5,435 bases of DNA from Aquificaceae bacterium (lineage in GTDB: Bacteria > Aquificota > Aquificia > Aquificales > Aquificaceae). Where the stretch lies: NCBI GenBank assembly GCA_015487535.1, contig WFPN01000104.1:1-5435 (forward strand), given 5' to 3'. The notes below the pieces were generated by a model that did not search any database, was not told the origin of the DNA, and worked only from the letters and a program-made list of their open reading frames with translations. Shown here in pieces: positions 1 through 4,593 of this stretch. The first letter of the stretch is position 1. Every line of letters starts with the position of its first letter. The translations under genes and the position numbers were made by a program.

Positions 1-581
1 CTCGGATCTTTCGCCTCCTCTATCTGATCTACATCGACCCCAACGTCCCTGAGGAAGTCGAAGAAGAAAGAATCGAAAACGCTCTGCATATCGTAGATGA
101 AGACCTTGAGTATAGCTCTGATCGCCTTCTCCCTAAAACCTGGTCTGAACTTGAAGGCCTTCTGGAGGTACTTGATCACGAGGTTCGTGTATATTCCGTA
201 AGAGCCTATGTACCACTTCATCGGGAGGTTGAGAACGTTGTGGATGGATCCTATCCTGAGCCTCCTCTCGAAGTAGGGAACCCCGTAACTTCCTCCTCTG
301 GAGGCCTCCTCGAATATGTCGAGGAAGTACTGGAGCTGGGTCCTTTCAACCTGGTCTCTGAGCTGTTCCAAGGTTATACCTTTGCTCTTGGCTACCTTCT
401 CGAGGAACTCCCTGGTTTCTGGAAAGGAGAAATGGATGTCGTAGAACTCCTTGACAATCTTGGGACCGTACTCCCTCGCCCAGGAGTAGAGCTGGGCTAG
501 GACATTTATATCCTCACGTGTGAAGCCCATGAACTCCCTTCTGAGTCTGAGGTTTTCTTCTGATATGCCGTAAAGCGTCAT
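1..581 (-). CDS. Globin-coupled sensor or protoglobin, N-terminal haem-globin domain (3' end beyond window)
   Basis: The 193 visible codons encode a globin-fold sensor domain that would bind haem and detect O2 or another gas in the cytoplasm. Translating the minus strand gives a pre-helix region, then FYDIHFSFPETREFL (residues 46-60), which fits the B-helix segment of globin-coupled sensors, with Tyr47 as candidate distal-pocket residue. RLRIGSIHNVLNLPMKWYIG (107-126) matches the family F-helix signature, with His114 as the expected proximal haem ligand. The globin domain should end near residue 178, and an acidic linker (DVDQIEEAKDP) runs to the window edge. The ATG at 581-579 is preceded by GGAGG (complement of 591-595) about 9 nt upstream. 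The output domain, if any, lies outside: family members carry GGDEF, methyl-accepting or kinase domains, while single-domain protoglobins stop at about 195 residues. It is divergent from the motility operon. The globin call is strong; the full architecture is unknown. Confidence 0.85.
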   Translation of the reverse strand, partial: MTLYGISEENLRLRREFMGFTREDINVLAQLYSWAREYGPKIVKEFYDIHFSFPETREFLEKVAKSKGITLEQLRDQVERTQLQYFLDIFEEASRGGSYGVPYFERRLRIGSIHNVLNLPMKWYIGSYGIYTNLVIKYLQKAFKFRPGFREKAIRAILKVFIYDMQSVFDSFFFDFLRDVGVDVDQIEEAKDP

Positions 582-590
582 TCTGACACA

Positions 591-595
591 CCTCC
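591..595 (-). promoter_or_regulatory. Ribosome binding site of the globin sensor gene
   Basis: On the minus strand, GGAGG followed by TGTGTCAGA leads directly to the ATG at 581-579. The core and spacing are good and fix the start codon. This contrasts with the divergent fliM gene, which has no such site. Confidence 0.7.
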
Positions 596-650
596 GCTCT
601 GCAAAAGTTTTCTGATTGGCATTATTACTTATTTAAATCGTCACGTTCTC

Positions 651-659
651 TGCTATATT
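651..659 (+). promoter_or_regulatory. Candidate extended -10 promoter (TGCTATATT) for the motility operon
   Basis: TG at 651-652, one base, then TATATT at 654-659 matches the extended -10 form TGnTATAAT with one mismatch in the hexamer. The usual 6-8 nt to the start site puts transcription initiation at about 666-667, on the A of the fliM ATG. The -35 position (around 631-636, ATTTAA) does not resemble TTGACA; extended -10 promoters can work without a good -35. This is a motif reading in AT-rich DNA, so moderate confidence. Confidence 0.4.
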
Positions 660-666
660 TAATCCT

Positions 667-1635
667 ATGGCGGAGGAGGACTTTCTCTCCCAGGAAGAGA
701 TAGACATGCTCCTCCAGAGCCTGGGAAAGGAGGAGGAAGAGGAGAAGCCTTCGGTAGAGTACAAACCCTTCGACATAAACGAGCTCGAGAAGATCTCCCC
801 CACAAGGCTGATAAAGCTAGAGCAGGTAGTGAACAGATGGATAGCCGCGGCCACCACAGAGCTGAGGGGGATAATCTTCAACCTCGACAGCATATCCCTC
901 GCGGACATAAAAACCGAGAAGATCTCCGACTTCGTCCTCAAGATACCACTTCCGGCAGCCATAGCTGTCCTGAACGTGGAAGCCCTCGGCGGAAGGATGT
1001 ACATGGTGTTGGATACGAGGCTCATATACACGATAATCAGCATAATCTTCGGGGGTCCTGCGCAGCCTTACAAGGTAGAGGGGAAGAACTTTACCAAGTT
1101 CGAGCTGAAGATTATAAGGAACCTGATAGACATATTTACCAGGCATCTTAACACTGCTTGGGTAGAGCTCGTGGGTGAAGGAGAGATAGAGTTTGTGGGC
1201 TTTGAAGACAACCCCAGAAGGCTTATAACAGTGAGCAGGAACGAGATAGTTATAGTTATAACCCTGAACGTCGAGATAGAAACCTTCAAGGGAGAGGTAT
1301 ATCTAGCGATTCCGATGAAGACGATAGAGCCTATAAAGGATCTTCTCAGGACGGCGGACTCGGAGAGCGGTAGCTTCAAGGACGTTATACTCGATAGCCT
1401 GATGGGAGCACAGGTTCTTCTCGAGGCCATCCTGCCACCCCTGAACCTGAGCGTTGGTGAGGTGCTCGAGCTTAAGGAGGGGGACTTCGTTCCCTTAGAC
1501 AGGAGGGCTGGAGAGGCAGTGGTTATCAAAGTATCAGGCGTCCCCATGTTCAAGGGCATCCTGGGAGAGTCAAACGGGAAGAAAGCTGTTAAAATTACTT
1601 CCTTGATAGAGTACTCTTTCAAGGGAACAGAATGA
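667..1635 (+). CDS. fliM: Flagellar motor switch protein FliM
   Basis: FliM is the part of the cytoplasmic C-ring to which CheY-P binds to change rotation. At 322 residues it is normal length. Residues 7-17 (LSQEEIDMLLQ) are the conserved N-terminal CheY-P-binding peptide. A Glu-rich tether follows (about 21-30). The CheC-like middle domain covers about 35-225 and includes IFGGPAQPYKVEGKNFTKFE (127-146), the region of the FliM GGxG motif at the FliG interface; here it reads GGPA (129-132), lacking the last Gly. The C-terminal SPOA domain (about 243-316) shows LSVGEVLELKEGDFVPLD and ends GILGESNGKKAVKI, typical of FliM rather than FliN. The frame is open upstream to a TAA at 634-636, but no ATG, GTG or TTG occurs before 667, and the next ATG (706) would delete the CheY-binding peptide. 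No Shine-Dalgarno precedes it. It is the first gene of the operon and overlaps cheZ by 4 nt. Confidence 0.95.
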   Translation: MAEEDFLSQEEIDMLLQSLGKEEEEEKPSVEYKPFDINELEKISPTRLIKLEQVVNRWIAAATTELRGIIFNLDSISLADIKTEKISDFVLKIPLPAAIAVLNVEALGGRMYMVLDTRLIYTIISIIFGGPAQPYKVEGKNFTKFELKIIRNLIDIFTRHLNTAWVELVGEGEIEFVGFEDNPRRLITVSRNEIVIVITLNVEIETFKGEVYLAIPMKTIEPIKDLLRTADSESGSFKDVILDSLMGAQVLLEAILPPLNLSVGEVLELKEGDFVPLDRRAGEAVVIKVSGVPMFKGILGESNGKKAVKITSLIEYSFKGTE

Positions 1636-2189
1636 AGGAGCTCGAGGAGATAATCAAGGAGCTTTTGGAGAACGTAAAGGAACTCGAGGGCGTAATAGAG
1701 AACATCAAGAAGCCCGTCACCGAGAGCTCCCAGCTACTTCCAGAGACCGCCAAGAACATAGAGGACGTGATGGTATTTTTAGAGCAGACCTCCCACGCGA
1801 TAATGAACCTCCTGGAGAAGATCAACGAGAACTCCAACAAGATAGGCGAGGATGTGGACTTCCTGCTCTCCCTAAATCCAGTACCAAAGGTCAGGGAGAG
1901 ACTAGAGAGTATAAAAACCAGGAACCAAGAGAACATAAACATACTGCTGGAGTTATACACCCATATGTCTTTCCACGATCTGGCCGGTCAGCAGCTTAAA
2001 ACCGTTCTCGATGTGCTTCAAAGGATAAAGCAGACCCTGCTCGACGTTATAGTCTCGCAGGTGGTTGCAGGGAAGGAGGTAAACAGGGAACAGATGGAGG
2101 GAATAAAGGGGAAGGTTAGCGAGCTCCTCTCCCAGGATAGAATAAATCAGGAGGATGTAGACAAGCTCTTAGAAGAATTCGGACTTTAG
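1632..2189 (+). CDS. cheZ: CheY-P phosphatase CheZ
   Basis: CheZ speeds dephosphorylation of CheY-P and so ends the motor-switching signal. The 185-residue protein is almost all helical, as expected for the long hairpin that dimerises into a four-helix bundle. SFHDLAGQQLKTVLDVLQRI (113-132) matches the family signature DLTGQ; Asp116 and Gln120 correspond to E. coli Asp143 and the catalytic Gln147. The C-terminus INQEDVDKLLEEFGL (171-185) is the CheY-docking peptide that ends the family. It is somewhat shorter than E. coli CheZ (about 214 residues), mainly at the N-terminal end and in the linker. The ATG overlaps the fliM stop (ATGA at 1632-1635), with AAGGGA at 1621-1626 as a modest ribosome site, so translational coupling to fliM is likely. 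A CheC/CheX phosphatase is excluded by the motif and fold. The call is confident. Confidence 0.93.
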   Translation: MKELEEIIKELLENVKELEGVIENIKKPVTESSQLLPETAKNIEDVMVFLEQTSHAIMNLLEKINENSNKIGEDVDFLLSLNPVPKVRERLESIKTRNQENINILLELYTHMSFHDLAGQQLKTVLDVLQRIKQTLLDVIVSQVVAGKEVNREQMEGIKGKVSELLSQDRINQEDVDKLLEEFGL

Positions 2190-2193
2190 GAGG
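2188..2193 (+). promoter_or_regulatory. Ribosome binding site of cheY, overlapping the cheZ stop codon
   Basis: AGGAGG lies 7 nt before the ATG at 2201 and shares two bases with the cheZ TAG stop (2187-2189). It is the strongest Shine-Dalgarno in the operon apart from that of the PilZ gene. It supports ATG 2201 as the start and suggests that cheY is translated efficiently relative to its neighbours. Confidence 0.7.
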
Positions 2194-2200
2194 ACTGAGT

Positions 2201-2584
2201 ATGCCGATGCCCCCACCAGACATAAGGATCCTCGTGGTCGATGATATGAGCACCATGAGGAGAATAATCAAGACGATACTGAACCAGCTCGGTTACACGA
2301 ACATAGAAGAGGCCGAGAATGGGAAGCAGGCGCTGGCAAAGCTCAAAAAGGAGAAATTCGACTTCGTCATAACCGACTGGAACATGCCCGAGATGGACGG
2401 CCTTTCCCTGGTGAAAGCTATAAGGAACGACGAAGAGCTCAAGAGTCTCCCGGTCCTGATGGTAACCGCAGAAGCGAAGAAGGAAAACGTCATGGAAGCG
2501 CTGAAGGCGGGCGTAAACAACTATATAGTAAAACCCTTCACACCGGAGGTTCTAAAGGAGAAGATGGAAAAGATCTTTAAGTGA
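2201..2584 (+). CDS. cheY: Chemotaxis response regulator CheY
   Basis: This single receiver domain carries the phosphoryl signal from CheA to the flagellar switch. At 127 residues it is the normal CheY length with no output domain. All active-site positions are visible: Asp14-Asp15 (metal), Asp59 in VITDWNMPEMDG (phospho-acceptor, E. coli Asp57), Thr89 in VTAEAKKEN (Thr87), and Lys111 in VKPF (Lys109). Tyr108 matches the switch aromatic Tyr106, and Trp60 matches Trp58. The TDWNMP and VTAEAKKEN stretches are close to enterobacterial CheY, which fits a CheZ-regulated, FliM-binding CheY rather than a sporulation or two-component regulator. The N-terminus MPMPPPD is a short Pro-rich extension; a second ATG at 2207 is possible but worse placed relative to AGGAGG. 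It lies 11 nt after cheZ and 9 nt before the receptor gene. Confidence 0.95.
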   Translation: MPMPPPDIRILVVDDMSTMRRIIKTILNQLGYTNIEEAENGKQALAKLKKEKFDFVITDWNMPEMDGLSLVKAIRNDEELKSLPVLMVTAEAKKENVMEALKAGVNNYIVKPFTPEVLKEKMEKIFK

Positions 2585-2593
2585 GGTAAAAGC

Positions 2594-3529
2594 ATGTTCG
2601 GAAGTGGGAGGAAGATAAGGGAGCTTGAGGAGGAACTATCCAAATGCAGGGGCCAGAACAGGGTCCTAACAGAGGTCCTCAACAGCCTCGAAGAAGGCGT
2701 AGCCCTCCTCGAAGAGGGGAAGGTAGTTTTCATCAACGAGGCGGGGAAGAGGATGCTGGGAGGGGAATCCCTCGAGGAAGTTCCAGAGGACAGGGTTGAA
2801 GTAGTGAGCAGAACCTCCAACTTCGTCATCTTCAAGGAAAAGCAGGAAGAAAAAACTGAAGAGGTTGAAAGCAAAGACGATACGAGCTGCTTTGAGGAGA
2901 TAATCCATCAGCTCGTCCCAGCTATGGAAGAGATAAACCGGCTCTCCTCCCAGGCGGCGGCGAGCTTCACCGAGCTCGACGAGGTGTTCAGGATAGTGAG
3001 CAACGGGCTCGATATAGTCAAGGGGATGAGCGAGATAGCCAACAGGATGGAAGAGGGCCTGAGGCAGGATCTAGATCTCGTCAAGGAGCTCAGCCAGCAA
3101 TCCGAGAACATAGTCAAGATCCTCTCCCTTATAAACGAGATCTCCGAACAGACGAACCTACTGGCCTTAAACGCTGCGATAGAGGCAGCGAGAGCTGGAG
3201 AGCTCGGAAGGGGCTTTGCGGTTGTCGCCGAAGAGGTGAGAAGGCTAGCCGGGAAGACGATGGAGTTTACAGAGAATATAAACGGTGTTCTTAAGGAGAT
3301 AGAGAAGAGGATCCAGCTAACCAGGGAGCATATCGAGAGCGTTGCCCGGGAGTCCAGCCTCCAGAAGGAGCAGGCCTCGGACGTGGAAGAGCTCTTCAAC
3401 CTGGTTCAGTACAGGATGGAGGTCTTAAAGAGCAAGTACGAGGAGGTCTCCTCCAAGCTGGAGGCCCTTATGCACATTATGCAGGATACAAAGAGGATGC
3501 TCTCCGAGAGGATAGCGGAAGGGGCTTAG
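2594..3529 (+). CDS. Soluble methyl-accepting chemotaxis protein with short PAS-like N-terminus
   Basis: This is a cytoplasmic receptor-type protein of 311 residues with no transmembrane segment, signal peptide or HAMP domain. Residues 6-30 form a short coiled coil. Residues 26-82 (VLNSLEEGVALLEEGKVVFI... through SNFVIF) resemble the first half of a PAS domain; at about 60 residues it is shorter than a full PAS fold (about 100). From about 98 to 304 a long antiparallel coiled coil follows, with the diagnostic hairpin tip at 180-219 (INEISEQTNLLALNAAIEAA, then RAGELGRGFAVVAEEVRRLA), which contacts CheA and CheW. ASDVEE (261-266) is only a partial match to a methylation site. There is no C-terminal CheR/CheB tether pentapeptide. 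GAGGT at 2583-2587 supports the start. The ligand is unknown; redox or energy sensing is a guess from the PAS-like domain. The MCP call is firm. Confidence 0.9.
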   Translation: MFGSGRKIRELEEELSKCRGQNRVLTEVLNSLEEGVALLEEGKVVFINEAGKRMLGGESLEEVPEDRVEVVSRTSNFVIFKEKQEEKTEEVESKDDTSCFEEIIHQLVPAMEEINRLSSQAAASFTELDEVFRIVSNGLDIVKGMSEIANRMEEGLRQDLDLVKELSQQSENIVKILSLINEISEQTNLLALNAAIEAARAGELGRGFAVVAEEVRRLAGKTMEFTENINGVLKEIEKRIQLTREHIESVARESSLQKEQASDVEELFNLVQYRMEVLKSKYEEVSSKLEALMHIMQDTKRMLSERIAEGA

Positions 3530-3530
3530 T

Positions 3531-4028
3531 ATGGACTCCTTCTGCAGAAAAGTGATCGAATACATGTACGAGAACAAGCTAAACCAGTTTATATCCTCCT
3601 TCTACGAGCTCTACACCAAGTACAACCACCTTGGAGAGGAGAGGTTCCTCAGGGAGTGGTTCAACAGATCCATAATAAGGGACCTTATCTTCTACTTTCC
3701 CCCTTCCGCAATAATAACTTCCTTTGAGGAGCTCAGGCACACGAAAGAGCATCTTGTCAGAACCTACGTCAGAACATACTGGAGCTTCTGTAAGAACCCC
3801 AGAAAGTATCCGGTCAGGATAGAGGAGGCTATGGAGTTCTTCGGCTTAGAAGAGCTCGACGAAGGCAAACTTAAGGTAAGGTACAGAAAGCTGGTGAGGG
3901 AAAACCATCCGGATAGGATAGGAAGGTCGAAGGAGGCTCATATGAAGATGGTAAAGATAAACTATTACTACCAGGTACTTAGGAGGTACTTAAGTGACAG
4001 ACGCAACGAAGCTCTTCAGGTCAGGTAA
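3531..4028 (+). CDS. J-domain protein of unknown role (C-terminal J domain)
   Basis: The 165-residue protein ends in a J domain, the module that stimulates the ATPase of DnaK-type Hsp70. Helix I covers about 97-105 (EEAMEFFGL). Helix II is about 110-124 (DEGKLKVRYRKLVREN). The invariant HPD loop is at 126-128, and helix III about 134-154 (KEAHMKMVKINYYYQVLRRY). The first 95 residues are predicted helical and rich in Tyr, Phe and Arg (for example REWFNRSIIRDLIFYF, 41-56); I do not recognise that domain. No Gly/Phe region or zinc-finger CxxCxGxG repeats exist, so it is not DnaJ itself. There is no membrane anchor as in DjlA, and no HscB-like client domain that I can identify. It starts 1 nt after the receptor stop, with GGAAGGGG (3517-3524) upstream, and overlaps the PilZ gene by 35 nt. 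The position implies a chaperone role in motility or signalling, but this is inference. Confidence 0.75.
   Translation: MDSFCRKVIEYMYENKLNQFISSFYELYTKYNHLGEERFLREWFNRSIIRDLIFYFPPSAIITSFEELRHTKEHLVRTYVRTYWSFCKNPRKYPVRIEEAMEFFGLEELDEGKLKVRYRKLVRENHPDRIGRSKEAHMKMVKINYYYQVLRRYLSDRRNEALQVR
3981..3987 (+). promoter_or_regulatory. Ribosome binding site deciding the GTG start of the PilZ gene
   Basis: AGGAGGT inside the end of the J-domain gene lies 6 nt before GTG at 3994. No ATG occurs in the PilZ frame until codon 153, so this site decides the start. It predicts reinitiation or independent entry within the upstream gene. Confidence 0.75.
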
Positions 4029-4593
4029 AAGGTACAGGGGATTCGCTCCTGCCGGAGGCAGGTACGTGCCCGTAGGTCTCACGATCTACCCTGTCAATAA
4101 TAAAGAGATCAGGTTAAGGCACATATTTCCTTCCAAAGTAGGAGAGGGGATAAAAGAAGGTGATGTTCTGTACGTTCTTGTTGAAGATGACAAAAGGCTG
4201 GTTGCAGAGATAAGGGTGCTGGGCAGGGAAGAAAGGGGCGTGCTGGCGAGTCTTGACTTCGTTACGGAAGACAAAAGGAAGCTACCACGGGTAAACGTGG
4301 AGAACCTGCTTGACATTGAAGCTACCGTTACCTGCGGCGATAAGAAGTACTCCGGGAAGCTGGTGGATCTCAGCTTGAGCTCGATCAGCTTCAGAACAGG
4401 AGAAATACTCCCTACAGGGGAGTGCGAGCTCTCGATAAGGTACAGAGGTATGAACGTAAGGTTGAGGGGAAGGGTGGTAAGGAGCCAAGAAGACCTAACG
4501 GTTTTGGAAGTCCTTAGCGGTAACAACGATATGGTCGAGCTCCTACAAAAGGTTTACTCAGATCTATTTCTCAAGTCTCAGAGGTCCTCCTGA
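3994..4593 (+). CDS. YcgR-like PilZ-domain protein (candidate c-di-GMP flagellar brake)
   Basis: The 199-residue protein has a two-domain layout like YcgR, which binds the flagellar switch when loaded with c-di-GMP and slows or biases the motor. Residues about 15-90 are a beta-rich N-terminal domain. The PilZ domain covers about 94-195. Its c-di-GMP motif RxxxR is present as R95-K-L-P-R99. The second motif, usually (D/N)xSxxG, reads D125-L-S-L-S-S130, with Ser in place of Gly. The end (VELLQKVYSDLFLKSQ) matches the C-terminal helix of YcgR-type proteins. Translation starts at GTG with an excellent AGGAGGT site and a 35-nt overlap with the J-domain gene. Being last in an operon that begins with fliM supports motor targeting. 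The 3' end overlaps convergent glmU by 16 nt. Ligand binding is likely but the Gly-to-Ser change leaves some doubt. Confidence 0.82.
   Translation: MTDATKLFRSGKRYRGFAPAGGRYVPVGLTIYPVNNKEIRLRHIFPSKVGEGIKEGDVLYVLVEDDKRLVAEIRVLGREERGVLASLDFVTEDKRKLPRVNVENLLDIEATVTCGDKKYSGKLVDLSLSSISFRTGEILPTGECELSIRYRGMNVRLRGRVVRSQEDLTVLEVLSGNNDMVELLQKVYSDLFLKSQRSS

Larger units (their letters stand above)
582..666. promoter_or_regulatory. Divergent intergenic control region between globin sensor and fliM
   Basis: This 85-bp AT-rich stretch is the only real intergenic gap in the window, so it must hold the promoters for both directions unless transcription comes from further away. The plus strand carries an extended -10 candidate near fliM. 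On the minus strand, AATAAT (complement of 621-626) is a possible -10 that would give a short leader containing the Shine-Dalgarno site, but I see no good -35 at normal spacing. ATTTAAAT at 631-638 is a short perfect palindrome that could be an operator or just AT-rich sequence. I found no convincing sigma-54 (GG-N10-GC) or sigma-28 (TAAA-N15-GCCGATAA) element. Confidence 0.5.

Noticed and set aside
240..500. Plus-strand 86-residue open frame opposite the globin gene
   Set aside because: It lies entirely antisense to a domain with clear globin signatures; its Glu/Leu-rich product mirrors GAG and CTC codons on the other strand and it has no ribosome site.
603..631. Possible flagellar sigma-28 or sigma-54 promoter upstream of fliM
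   Set aside because: AAAAGTTT resembles the sigma-28 -35, but no GCCGATAA-like element sits at the right distance. TTGGCA suggests a sigma-54 -24, but the position where GC is needed 10 nt after GG is TA.
631..638. ATTTAAAT palindrome as a specific operator
   Set aside because: Eight AT-only bases in an AT-rich spacer are expected by chance; there are no extended flanking arms or second copy to support a regulator site.
706..708. ATG at codon 14 of fliM as alternative start
   Set aside because: It would delete the conserved LSQEEIDMLL peptide for CheY-P binding and has no better ribosome site than the ATG at 667.
837..1151. Plus-strand 104-residue open frame inside fliM
   Set aside because: It is out of frame with FliM, whose middle domain is conserved through the whole stretch, and it has an unlikely Arg/His/Gln-rich composition.
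1068..1622. Minus-strand 184-residue open frame opposite fliM, and similar Ser-rich frames opposite cheZ, the receptor and the PilZ gene
   Set aside because: Ser/Leu/Ile-rich products are the usual antisense reading of Glu-, Lys- and Arg-rich coding sequence. The sense frames have strong family motifs.
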